A DNA stretch of 64,000 nucleotides from positions 1,738,501-1,802,500 of the forward strand of contig JALJCQ010000030.1 in assembly GCA_023091665.1 (NCBI GenBank), read 5' to 3'. Positions 21,201 through 31,059 of the stretch are shown here, in pieces. This stretch comes from Pythium myriotylum. Taxonomy: Eukaryota > Oomycota > Peronosporomycetes > Pythiales > Pythiaceae. The notes under the pieces were generated by a model, which did no database searches, was not told where the DNA came from, and saw nothing but the letters and a program-made list of their open reading frames with translations. A program made the translations under genes and the position numbers. Numbering within the stretch: position 1 is the first letter of the stretch; each line of letters begins with the position of its first letter.

Positions 21201-22336
21201 ACTGGTCTACTATCTCAATCTCGCCTTCACTGATGATTCACGTCCGACAATTGACGAGTTACTCTTGGAGAGATCATTGGCTGTTCTGCTCACGGTGCTC
21301 AGCTTGCCATGTCCGCCAAATACCACTTTCTCGGTAGAAAAGTCACCTCTTGTGGATTTACAGATGGGAGCGATAGAGTGTATCGCGCTACTTCTTTCAA
21401 GATCTCTAACAACAGGTAGAGTGATCATGGTTTCGGGTGGTCAATATCGAGTTGAAGAAGTGCTGGTGGAGATTATCCTCCCCACGTCCTCGGATGTGCC
21501 TATTGGGAACAAGTTAAGAGACAGTCTTTGGCATCAATGGCTCAGAGCAACGAGAGGGTCTGAAACTGTGGCGGACACGTTATCAATCAAACAACTACAG
21601 ATCTGCTGCTCCAATATTATGCTGAGGTACGGTTCGGCTTGCATTTAAGACATCATCCAAGCTAACGCCCGAATCAGTGCGCTTGGCAAGCTTGAAGGTT
21701 CAGGGCTCGATAGTTTTCAAGAACGAATCCTCCGACCTCTGCTTCTTTTGCGAATGAAAGCTGATCAGCCTCCTCATGTACTCGCTGCGTGCTTGCAGGT
21801 TTGGATCTTACAGCGCGGAGTGATTTGTGTTAAACTCTCATTGGCTATGCCTCTTACCCGGTCAGATCGTCTTTTCATTCTTCTTTAAAGCCGGTGCTTC
21901 TCTTGAGCAACATGATGCGAGTGCCTTTGAGGTTACTCGAAATAGCGCATCATTTGTTCTCCAGATTATGAACTCTTCACGTGTGACGGACGATTCGGTT
22001 CGTAGTGTGAACAGTGGAAGGCAGGTTGATCACTTTGCTAACAACATGCTGCCGCGTCCAATTTGCAGGTGACTCTGGGTGCCCTCAAGTTATTTGGCGC
22101 ACTTATTGGAAAGGTTTCATGGTTGTGGGCAAGTTTGTCAAGTGATCCCGCCGTTGCGAAATCCAGTGTCACGTGAGTGTTTATCGTGCAAAGTTGGAAT
22201 GGTTACTGTCTCAAACTGTTTGCTATTTTTCTCTCGTGTTTCCAGCGCACTACAGCAGATCCGAGATTCTCCAACATTATCACATGCAGTTCGTCAGCTT
22301 GCCCAGTCTCTGCTTGAGGTCGTCCTCATCACATAA
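18283..22336 (+). CDS. Large alpha-helical (HEAT/ARM-like) protein, unrecognised
   Basis: A multi-exon gene. The first exon (18283-18450) joins in phase across an intron ending at 18521. The main exons then run to about 19278, 19336-20630, 20700-20860, 20915-21627 and several short ones to the TAA at 22334-22336. The product, about 1,200 residues, is Leu-rich and helical throughout, with segments such as KAVEHLLFARLAPNLVLRVI and VTLGALKLFGALIGK, typical of HEAT or armadillo solenoids. No catalytic motif, signal or membrane segment is seen. Focadhesin/RST1-type or other HEAT scaffolds are possible, but I cannot assign it. Small-exon boundaries between 21640 and 22200 are tentative. Its stop is 3 bases from that of the GH81 gene on the other strand. 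Confidence 0.6.
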
Positions 22337-22339
22337 GAA

Positions 22340-24658
22340 TCACCCGCGAATCTTCGACGCAGCCATGAAGAGAGCCCAGGCGCGACTCAATCCATCGTCC
22401 ATCGGGCTCCTCCCAAGTACGTCACATGCGAGCTCGGGGTTGAGCACAGCCGCATTTGAATACAAAAGAGATGTCCAACCTGAACCGTGGGACTCCCAGT
22501 TCTTGACACAGTCCAGATTGGATAGAATCTGCTCCCACTCTTCCTTGATAAACTCGGCAGGGCGCACAACGTCGAGCATTGGTGATACAGGAATCATCTG
22601 AATACCATGGATACACTCTCGAGCAGGGCTAAACCATGTTGCGTAGTCGCATTTGTTGTCGAAACAGATTCCCGTAACTTTGTTCTTGCCAAAAGACGCA
22701 GGGTGAACCGACCCGACGCGGGCATCTGAGATGAGAAAGTAGGTCTCAATAGCGATCGCGTTGACTTTGAGCATAAGCTTGGCAAGGTTCTCGATGGATT
22801 GCTGGCGAGTCACGCGGCCGTAGAGCGCCAAGCCGTAGAGAAAATTGACTTCTTCAGACGTGCTCTCCTCATCCTTGCCATCGGCCATGGGCGTCACTCC
22901 GTGCGAATACGAGTGCCCCAGAAACCAGTTGAACAGGCGGAAACGAGGAAAGTATTTATCGCCAGCGTCTGTGTTGACGACATCCCGGATCAGTGTCTCC
23001 ACAAACACACGGAGCTCCGTGTAGTCCTCAGCCTTGTGGTCTGCTGTTGTTGATTCGCCGTCAAGATGAAGCAACATAGCTGCGGCAGTGATCAAATATC
23101 CGTAATGGTAGTGATGATCGTTGTACACCGCGTTACCGAAGTCCACGTTGATGTCCCTCTTCTGTAGGGCCTCACTACTGATGATGCCCTTGTACACGGT
23201 ATCGTACACGAGTGGGTACGCAGCCTGGTTCTTGGCGAAATTTTTTAGTATGTTGCGGAGCTTGGTGATTCCTTGCTCAAATACCGGGTGAAGTTCTGGG
23301 CTAGTCGTGATTGACAACTCCTTGGCGACCAAAACCATCGTTGCAAACTTTTGAAGTGCTTTCCCCTTGAAATAATAGCTTCCCTCATGGGGTAAGTCCC
23401 TGTTCCAATCGGTGTGCAGGATTTCATGGGTAACAACGTCTACTAAGCGCAATTTCTGGACGATGTGCCCAGGAATCTGGGTGTTGACTGGTAGAAACTT
23501 GATTGCCTGAGCGTTAACAGCATCGCTCGTCGTCTTAGGGGTCACAAAACGCCACTTGTTGCTGGTTCCTCGAAGTGTGTACGCTTGCATTGGCCCTCGT
23601 GTGTGCGACCAGAGTTTCAGTTCGGGCTTCCGAATCACGTACGACACATCTGCCATGACTTGCAGGTGGGGTGGCGCGAAATGCAAGAACGAGTCCGCTG
23701 AGCACGTGTCAGAATCGCTGTCAATCGTGTCAACCCGCTTGATATCCCACTCGAAGGTGAAAGCTTCACCATCAGCTTCGGGAGCAACAGTTGCCCCAGT
23801 TGGTATCAACCCAGCAGTGCTGCGGTAAAGAGCAAGTACCTGAAGCTCCTCACCTGGATCCGCCTGCCGCGACGCATGTGACGATACGTACGCTGCTTGA
23901 ACAACCCCGTTGAATGGTTCTAATGTAGAGAGCGAGTTATTCTGCATGATGACGCGCGTTTTGGTTGCTGCAGACCTCGGAAACAGCGTGCTCTTTTGAA
24001 AGTAGAAGAGAATCCACTTGTGACCGTTATTCAGCACGATTTCGAAGGAAGACGCCGCGTCATTTTCGATGATCCCTCCTTCATGATAGTGTTGTCCGTT
24101 GACTGTGAGAATGCTGTGCTCCGAGTGCACACTCGCATGGAGACCTCCGTGGTACTCTAATGTCGTAAAGGCGTTGCCCATCGAGAGGTAACCGCGCATG
24201 ACCTGAGCAGGAGTCGAGGACTCGGGGTAGGACCTGATCCCCCCCGAAACCTGCAAGGTGCACCCCAAATCATCCCAGGACTCGATTTGCATCGAGATTG
24301 CGGGCAAGGGCGTCCACTCCGTCGCTGTGAAGACGAGGTTCTTGATGGTCGCGGGGTAGAAGTAGTATTTGATCGCTCCATTCTCGTTGATCGGTCCGTC
24401 CGTGCGATAGTCATGCAAGTAGCTCACCGAGAGCCCACGCTTCTGCTGCGTGACATGGTAGACGTATGGGTTGGCAAAGATCGGGTCCGAGTCGCGGTTG
24501 CTGTGCGCGTCCCAGGCGAGCAGGTTGCCCCACCAGTCGTTCGTGGGGATCGGCGCCGCGCTCGCGTCCACGTTGCGCGGGGCGATGAGCGAGCGCAGCG
24601 CGTCCGTGTACTGGAAGAGCTGCTGCGGCGGCGGGGAGCGCGCCGAGGCGATCGACAT
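22340..24658 (-). CDS. Endo-beta-1,3-glucanase, glycoside hydrolase family 81
   Basis: One intact exon of 772 residues covering the whole GH81 module: PTNDWWGNLLAW near the start, NAVYNDHHYHYGYLITAAAML, GHSYSHGVTPMADGKDEESTSEEVN and a C-terminal SWESHGSGWTSLLY-like segment. In GH81 enzymes the acid Asp lies in the YNDHH block and the base Glu in the GK-x-ES-x-SE block; both are present, so an active enzyme is expected. The family is inverting and cuts beta-1,3-glucans, the main oomycete wall polymer and storage glucan (mycolaminaran). No signal peptide is visible (MSIASARSPPPQQLF), so it may act inside the cell on storage glucan, or a leader exon was missed. The start is preceded by a C25/(CT)n tract on the coding strand. 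Confidence 0.9.
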   Translation of the reverse strand: MSIASARSPPPQQLFQYTDALRSLIAPRNVDASAAPIPTNDWWGNLLAWDAHSNRDSDPIFANPYVYHVTQQKRGLSVSYLHDYRTDGPINENGAIKYYFYPATIKNLVFTATEWTPLPAISMQIESWDDLGCTLQVSGGIRSYPESSTPAQVMRGYLSMGNAFTTLEYHGGLHASVHSEHSILTVNGQHYHEGGIIENDAASSFEIVLNNGHKWILFYFQKSTLFPRSAATKTRVIMQNNSLSTLEPFNGVVQAAYVSSHASRQADPGEELQVLALYRSTAGLIPTGATVAPEADGEAFTFEWDIKRVDTIDSDSDTCSADSFLHFAPPHLQVMADVSYVIRKPELKLWSHTRGPMQAYTLRGTSNKWRFVTPKTTSDAVNAQAIKFLPVNTQIPGHIVQKLRLVDVVTHEILHTDWNRDLPHEGSYYFKGKALQKFATMVLVAKELSITTSPELHPVFEQGITKLRNILKNFAKNQAAYPLVYDTVYKGIISSEALQKRDINVDFGNAVYNDHHYHYGYLITAAAMLLHLDGESTTADHKAEDYTELRVFVETLIRDVVNTDAGDKYFPRFRLFNWFLGHSYSHGVTPMADGKDEESTSEEVNFLYGLALYGRVTRQQSIENLAKLMLKVNAIAIETYFLISDARVGSVHPASFGKNKVTGICFDNKCDYATWFSPARECIHGIQMIPVSPMLDVVRPAEFIKEEWEQILSNLDCVKNWESHGSGWTSLLYSNAAVLNPELACDVLGRSPMDDGLSRAWALFMAASKIRG

Positions 24659-24659
24659 G

Positions 24660-24699
24660 GAGAGAGAGAGAGAAGGGGGGGGGGGGGGGGGGGGGGGGG
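24660..24699. repeat. (GA)n followed by a run of 25 G
   Basis: A GA dinucleotide run (24660-24673) abuts 25 consecutive G (24675-24699). On the GH81 coding strand this reads as C25 followed by CT repeats ending directly before the ATG. The exact length is prone to sequencing and assembly error. Confidence 0.9.
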
Positions 24700-25734
24700 A
24701 GGATCTCGAGATGGGGATTGGAAGGTAGTCAACTTGCTCGCTTCAACAAACCCACCCCAGATTCGATTCTGAGTTGTGTCCCGGATTTGATCTCTTCAAA
24801 CGAGGGACACTGTCCCTCGTTGAAGCGGCTTCAGACGTGGCGACTGGATTGGTTAGGCGAAGTGGTGATGCGCGTGGCATCGACGAGATACGAGATACGA
24901 GATTCTTGAGGCGGTGGCTTCAACGACCTTTCGGCTCGGCGTGTTCTCAGCAAGACGCTGACCAGTGGCCGTTGCGGAGGGCCCACGAGCTCGGCGGAAG
25001 ATTGCACTCGGGTTCCCAGCCGATGAGTCAAGGCCCTCAGCCTCAGATGGAGCCAGAGCCGCCGTTCGTTTCGCGGCGCGTTTCGCATCGGATCGCGTTG
25101 GTGGGTCGTCAACACTTCATGGTCTCAGATTGAGATATACAAAAAATCCAGCAGGATTCTCAACTGACAAGGATCGGAGGGCGCTGCTTCTTCTCCCGTA
25201 GAAGTGTACGTATCAGCAGGCCCATCTTCTGGCCCTCGGCACATCTAATGCCCAGAGCCAGTCTTCCGCTGCGTGGTGGAGAGTTTGCAGATCTGGGTGC
25301 TTGGTCGACGACGACCAGTTGTGGGCCAACTGGAGGAACCCCCGCTGGCCACAGAGCGCCAGAGGAACCGGATCGTCAAGTGAGTTCGTCCTGCCTCATG
25401 GCAACTCCAAACATGAGTCGACTCTGAATCCACCTGTGAGATCTGATGGGTTGGACGTGCGCAAGTCTCTCTGGACCCAAAAATCTAGTCGGAGGTGGGT
25501 TCCTGGGAGCAGAAAATCCTGCAAGATCCAATATGAATCCGAAATCACGCCACGGCTTCGTCGCCCAGATGCCCGCGGGGCAATTGCTGTGGAGAGATGG
25601 TCAAATCGTGGTTGCTCTCTTGCTCCCACTGAAGATTCGAGCCGCCTTCCACGTTCTTTCTTTACACGAACTCAAGCTCCCGAGCAGTCAGTTCGAAACT
25701 CGACCCCACAATCCAATTTGCCTCTCCACGCGCA
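24700..25734. other. Intergenic region between GH81 and PX protein
   Basis: About 1 kb without a supported gene. Open frames exist in all directions but have no domain, overlap each other and lack consistent splice signals. It contains the imperfect palindrome at 24794-24825 and a short GAGATAC direct repeat near 24888-24900. The promoters of both flanking genes should be here. Confidence 0.45.
24794..24825. repeat. 32-base near-perfect palindrome
   Basis: Arms CTTCAA(A)CGAGGGACA and TGTCCCTCGTTGAAG around one C. The inner 11-base arms are perfect and the outer 4-5 bases match with one bulged A. It lies about 140 bases upstream of the GH81 start and shares the GGGACA/TGTCCC core with the palindrome at 11055-11070. 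Confidence 0.75.
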
Positions 25735-26592
25735 ATGCCCATGCACCACCCCGTGCCCCAACGTGCGACCAGCGCCACGGAACGCCACCCGCCGCGTGCG
25801 GTGCGCTCGGCGCCAAACCGCCACTCCATTGGAGCCCTGCCGGCCGAGCACAGTGCCGAACGGGAGGCTCTTGAAGCCTATGCGATGATGCGTCACTCGG
25901 CGCCTGTTCTGACACGCGGTTCGATCAGCGTGTCGACCAAGTCTTTGCCAGAGACTGTGCTCGTACGCACCGATGTGCGCGTCAACGGAGTCTCCAAACG
26001 CAACGACCACTGTGTGTACGAGATTGAAGTCGACACGGGATTCGACATCCGCGTGCTTTACAAGCGTTACTCGGAGATCCGTGACTTTCGCACGCAAATC
26101 CTCGATTCGTTGCAACAGAAGAAAGCCCACTGTGGAATCGGAACCTGCACCCACCTCCAGCAGCTCGCGCAAGTCAAGTTCCCGCGCCGCCGGCTTCGCC
26201 TTCCAGGGTTCCTTCATGAACCCAGCTTGGACAGCGCCAGAGAGCGCATTGATCTTTTGGAGAGGTTCATGCAAGCCATGTTAAGAGTGTACCGCATGGC
26301 TACTCGCCGCCAGTTGCGTGCGTGTATCAACTCGAACTGTGCCATGATCGGGGCAATCAAGGATTTCCTTCAAGTTGCTGAACCGATTCTTTCACCCCAA
26401 GACTCGACCACCTCCGACGAAGCAAGCGAAGCCTCCGCTGTCCACGTTGAGCTATCTGGATTGGGCGACGCTCAGTCCTCCAACCTCGCTCAAGGATACA
26501 TCTTGCCAAATCAGATTGTCTACAGCGGAGAAAAGTCCAACTCGCTCTTCTCGATTGCCGAAGACCCTGAACACCTCCTCATGTCTAACTGA
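25735..26592 (+). CDS. PX-domain phosphoinositide-binding protein
   Basis: 285 residues. The PX domain runs from about residue 75 to 215: YEIEVDTGFDIRVLYKRYSEIRDF contains the R/K-Y motif that contacts phosphoinositide, and FPRRRLRLPGF supplies the usual proline/basic loop. The N-terminus is Arg/Pro-rich and the C-terminal 70 residues are acidic and Ser-rich. PX proteins bind PI3P on endosomes; no second domain (BAR, kinase, RhoGAP) is seen, so this is a stand-alone PX protein of unknown partner. A single exon from the ATG at 25735. It converges with the cyclic-nucleotide-binding gene 85 bases downstream. Confidence 0.8.
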   Translation: MPMHHPVPQRATSATERHPPRAVRSAPNRHSIGALPAEHSAEREALEAYAMMRHSAPVLTRGSISVSTKSLPETVLVRTDVRVNGVSKRNDHCVYEIEVDTGFDIRVLYKRYSEIRDFRTQILDSLQQKKAHCGIGTCTHLQQLAQVKFPRRRLRLPGFLHEPSLDSARERIDLLERFMQAMLRVYRMATRRQLRACINSNCAMIGAIKDFLQVAEPILSPQDSTTSDEASEASAVHVELSGLGDAQSSNLAQGYILPNQIVYSGEKSNSLFSIAEDPEHLLMSN

Positions 26593-26677
26593 AGGATATC
26601 CGCATGTATGCGCCCAGCCTTCAGCCAATAAGTACACCGAAACTCGGATTCTACAAGAGACTGTATTTTAATTAGTG

Positions 26678-28494
26678 TTAATGGGTTTCACTCGGAGCGA
26701 AGAGAGAAACAATCGCCGATGTGATTTTCGTCTCGTCGTCCAGTCCACCCATGATTTTCGATGCTGCCCTCCACTGGATATTACTCTTGGGCTCTCCACT
26801 GGTCCCGGGCTCGCTTTGTGCGTTTCCTTCCGTGTCGTTGACGATTTCGCTTGCGCGTTGTTTTGCCCACTATCGGCAGAAGATCAAACACTAGTCAAGT
26901 CACCCACTACACATACTGTACTTACATTTAGCCATCGGGAATGACGTTTGCCCGGCGTAGGTGATCGAGTTGGCGATACCGCGTGATATTCATCTGCTAT
27001 CAGCCTTCCAATTCGTCCTCGTACACTTGGGGCAGGTGCAGATGAATGCAGTCTAACAGGCGGAGCTACTGTGATTACCGGAACTCTCATCTTGACAGGC
27101 TGAATAGGAATGGAGGATCTTTGTCCATGAAGTGGCGATGCGTGCTCTCTTTGGTGCTTTTCGATGATCTCACTCACGACTTCCCGCTTATACTGTGTCC
27201 ACTGAAGGTCCCTCTCAAGATCTTTGCGGACGTTGTCGACATTAATGCGTTTTTCAAGCTCAACACTTTCTGCTCTCATCATGCTATCCGTGATAGAGTC
27301 TTTCAGTATGGTCTGCCGAAAGTCGATACGATCAACGCGGTACAAGATGGCGCTGGGAGACGCCACCAGGGCAGAGCACTCGGCATTGAGCACACCATTG
27401 ATTACTTCGAACGCGCCGAAATATTGGCGACTGGAATCATACCACATCATTTGTGAGATATCGTAATGAACACCCCAAACCAAGAGCAGGAACAACGAAC
27501 TTGCTCACGGAGCCTACTTCGACAAAACAACTCTGGTTCTTCATTCGTAGAGATGGAAACTGCTTGACGAGCCGGCATTCACCGTGCTTGACAAAGTAGA
27601 AGTTGTCTACGCAGCAACAAGCAGCTTAGCGTCGACGGTTGCAAAGCGCTGAAGAACGAGATGGCGCACTTGCTGGCTCGCCTTCCTTAATGACAACGTC
27701 GTTGTAAGAATAATTGACCTTCTCCATTCTCCCGGTCAGGCGCAAAATGTTATCCGCATCCCAGTGGTCGAACGCATGGATGCCTGCAAGAAACTTGATC
27801 TTCTCTCGTAGCTCTCTGTCGGAATAACTTTTGCGCAGTTCTAAGAATGCTTCTCGATCGATTTTCATACACAGGGTTTTCTCGTTTGCGACAACCGATG
27901 CTGTGCGCAGTTGATCGCTTGTAAGCAGCCCTACGTCCCCGAAGCACTCGAGGGATTTCATGTATCGAACCACATACATCGAGCCCTGCGAAATGTCTGC
28001 AACAATCAGTTAATTATGCGCCACGCTTAGGAAGTATCCAAGAGATTCAGCCTGCCTGGAGGTCCACCAGGGTTCAAGAAGGTTGAGTGGATTCGCGCGC
28101 GATTGATAATTTCGTCAAATCCGTCCACGGTTGGGGCAGTCATATGAGCGAAGTCAACGACGACATTGAGGGAGCCATACATTATGCAGTAGAAGGCGTC
28201 GGCCGAGTCTCCAATGTGGAATAGCTCTTCGCCGCGCTCCAGTTCGACACCTTTCACCATCCGCAGATATCGCAGCCGCTCCCGCGGAGGCAAGTCGGCA
28301 AAATACGTCACGTTATGGACTGTTCAGGACGGCTGTGAGATGCAAGAAACATAGACGTGTAATTATGGATATCACCGTAGCGGTCGAGAAACTCGTAGTC
28401 GTCCTTGCAACGCGCCATATCCGACATCAGCAGGATGCGGCGGAGGCGCAGACGGACATCGGGAGGTGGATGCTCGACATCGCGAGACCATGTC
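26678..28494 (-). CDS. Protein with two cyclic-nucleotide-binding-like domains
   Basis: Several exons. The first CNB domain lies in LPPRERLRYLRMVKGVELERGEELFHIGDSADAFYCIMYGSLNVVV with later LECFGDVGLL; the second starts HAFDHWDADNILRLTGRMEKVNYSYNDVVIKEGEPA and continues in a separate exon with FYFVKHGECRLVKQF. A charged helical C-terminus follows, ending in SAIVSLFAPSETH if the GTAAGT intron near 26890-26935 is used. The layout resembles CNBD2-type proteins rather than PKA regulatory subunits; no inhibitor site or kinase is seen. Whether cAMP binds cannot be judged, since the phosphate-cassette Arg is not evident. The 5' end is unresolved: coding is clear from 28494 down, with an in-frame ATG at 28427. 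Confidence 0.7.
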
Positions 28495-28877
28495 CTGTTG
28501 AGAGGTCAACACATAGTCAGCGCCACCGTTCGCTAGGAGCAGCGAGTTGCTGGCACCAACTCGCCAGCTTGGCTCATTCGAACCCCGTATGATCGATCAC
28601 TAAATCGGGCATGTTGAAGTGGGATACAGAAATGACCAAAAAAATTACGGTATTACCGACTCCCAGTTTGTGTGCACAGTGTGGTCCACGTTATTTAATG
28701 TTCATGCGCCCACTCCTTCCTCCAACCAGAAGAAGAGATAACACGACATTCGCCGTAGCAGGTAATGCACTCCGCCGCTCCCACCGGGTCGTGCGTACTG
28801 CCTCCACTCATTGGTTGACGGCCCCGTCATGTTGCATCTTCAGCGCGCTGTCTCTTCATACCGTTTTTCCTTACACG
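28495..28877. promoter_or_regulatory. Divergent region between CNB protein and BET-like protein
   Basis: About 380 bases. It should contain the first exon or promoter of the minus-strand CNB gene and the promoter of the plus-strand BET-like gene. Open frames from 28611 run into the BET-like gene, but that N-terminus is not bromodomain-like. CTCATTGG near 28808 is an initiator-like sequence. Confidence 0.35.
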
Positions 28878-29676
28878 ATGGACCCCGAGACCAAGAAAAA
28901 GTGCTCCGATCTGCTCGAGCATTTCTTCAAGATGGACTCGACTGAGCCCTTTTGGGAGCGAGTCAACTGGGAGGAATGGGGACTGTACGACTACTTGCAG
29001 GTCGTCAAGGTTCCTATGGATATGGGCACAATCCGCGCCAAGCTCGCAAAGAATGAGTACAAGAAGGCGGCAGACTTCGCGCGTGACATGCGACTCGTGT
29101 GGGACAACTGCAAACTATACAACCAGGATGGCTCAGAGCTATACCAGATCGCGGACGAGCTCTCGAAAAAGTTTGAGGACCGTCTCAAGTTCATGAAGCT
29201 TGACGTTGGACCGCGTCCAGATCGCACTATTCCGTAGGTGTTGGCGACTCCACTCCCCTTGCAACTGTAACTAAGGATGGGGTTCTAATGCTAGTCCGCC
29301 AAGCACGGAAGAGAAGATTGCATTCAGCCACAATATCTACAAAATCTCAAGCAAGGACCTGAGTTCTGTTGTGGAGATGCTGGATGACCAATGTCCCAAG
29401 GCGCTCGACAAGGTAGCTTGATCTACTTCACGTTGACACATTACGCATGACTAACGTGTCCAATCTCTGGATCAGAGTTCACCAGACGAGCTGGATATCG
29501 TCATTGATAACATTGATACCAAGACATTTCGGGAGCTCGAGAAATTCCTCAACGAGAAGATTCCCGAAGGTGCTCGCGAGCCCGTGACACCAAAGTCATC
29601 TAAGAAGTCATCGTCAAAGCGTTCGTCTTCCTCTTCGACGTCAGGCTCTACGAAGAAGAGCAAACCTAGTGACTGA
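28878..29676 (+). CDS. Short BET-like protein: one bromodomain plus ET domain
   Basis: Exons 28878 to about 29234, 29295-29411 and 29476-29676 join in frame. The bromodomain (residues about 5-110) has DYLQVVKVPMDMGTIRAKL and the acetyl-lysine-binding asparagine in VWDNCKLYN. The ET/NET domain follows (KIAFSHNIYKISSKDLSSVVEML, then DELDIVIDNIDTKTFRELEKF). The tail is Ser/Lys-rich. The order matches BET proteins and plant GTE factors, but with a single bromodomain and only about 225 residues. BET proteins read acetylated histones and recruit transcription factors through ET. I use the ATG at 28878 (MDPETKKKC), immediately before the domain. Confidence 0.85.
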
Positions 29677-29771
29677 GTTCACGCTTTGCTGATCTGTGAG
29701 CCAAACGACCAGGAAAGATTCAGGTAGTGTTCTTTTACTGGGGCTGTTATTTAACCAGGTCGCGAGCGTTC

Positions 29772-30740
29772 TCAGTTCCTCCTCTTTTGTTTCAAAGAGC
29801 TAGCCAATGTTGCCTGGCTTCTAAATATTTCCTCAAACGATTTCTTAGTGATTCCTGTTGCATCTTCGGCCCTCTTGCTGAGTTTGGTCAGGTCCAACAT
29901 AGGAACACTGACGGAAGTGCTGTTACTCTCTAGTGGCTGAATGTTGTTCTTGTTCCATCGGTTGTATTCGGCCGTTGGTGCTGCTAACGGCATTTTGGCG
30001 AGGGAATCAGCAGTCCGTCTGGTGGACTGCCATTCAGGAGGTATAATGCGTGGAGAGATTGGCGAATCGTGATGGCGAGGCGTAAGTTGTTTCTGCGAGT
30101 ATGGCCTCGTTGCATGTCTCTTCTCAGCCGCAGCGCGACTGCTCTTTTTTTCATTTGCGATGCTTGGCTTCAATCCCAGCAACTCTTCTTTGTGCATCTC
30201 CATCAGCTCCTTCAGTGAAGGCTGACCGGCGGCTGGTGCCTGCGTCCATTTCTTGCCGTGAAGTCTCTTGCCCGCTCGCATGATCTCGGCCCACTCCTAC
30301 AGACATTGATATGCATGTGCAGACGACGAGCAATGCGCTGTACGAAAGATATCTTACATGCTCCTGCTTTTGACTTATCTCAATTCGAGATGTGATAGCA
30401 TCTTCAAGCTCGTCATGATGCTGCAGTTGTCGCTCACGTGCAGCAAGCTGTGTCCTCAGTTTTCGAATGAATCGATTCAAATCTTCCTTGCGACGGTGAA
30501 TCTGACCCAATACACCACTGGACTGTACATCCAACGCTGGGTGGTACTCTATGCCAAACATCGCTCCTTTGTTATGGAGGAGCAAACCAGATCTTCCTCT
30601 CACATACGTTGACGTCGACGCTTTCGCAACTGCTGCTGGAATATGGTGAGAAGGAAGGCGACAAGCAGCACCCCACCAATAATCAGCAGAGGTGTCTCCA
30701 CATTTGAGTGAGCTACTCCTTGACGAAACGATGAACCCAT
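29772..30740 (-). CDS. Single-pass membrane protein with coiled coil, unrecognised
   Basis: Three exons join in frame. The N-terminus carries one membrane segment (TPLLIIGGVLLVAFLLTIF) followed by a basic stop-transfer sequence (QQQLRKRRRQ). A charged helical region then begins at HRRKEDLNRFIRKLRTQLAARE and continues through EWAEIMRAGKRLHGKKW. The C-terminus is polar, ending SLKQKRRN. The topology suggests a short external N-terminus and a cytosolic coiled coil. No family is recognised. It lies downstream of the J-like gene on the same strand, with a 320-base gap. Confidence 0.6.
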
Positions 30741-31059
30741 AATGCTTGATACAGTGCGAGCGAAGTTTTATTTTGCCGACATGCGCTTTTTATAACGGAG
30801 CCCGCATGGGTGATTATAGGGAAAAGAGGTATATGAAGAATATCACTTCGTCTACGAGAAACTCATTGCGTCGGTTTAAGGGACATTTCATCGTTGATCA
30901 CTTCGAGGATGCCTTTTGACAGCTTGATTGTTGGATGCTTTTCTCCCAGCTTGGCGTGACAATGTGAACCATTCAGAACTGGTCCTCGAGTCGCGAGGGT
31001 TTAAATGCCACAGCTCTCGATCTCGCAACTAGTTTATCGTGCAGGATGGAATTCGTTTC
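30741..31059. promoter_or_regulatory. Intergenic region between two minus-strand genes
   Basis: About 320 AT-richer bases that should hold the 3' end signals of the nine-repeat J-like gene and the promoter of the coiled-coil membrane protein. I see no open frame worth listing. Confidence 0.4.

Noticed and set aside
24960..25900. Several overlapping frames between GH81 and the PX protein
   Set aside because: None has a domain, conserved splice pattern or sensible start; they overlap on both strands.
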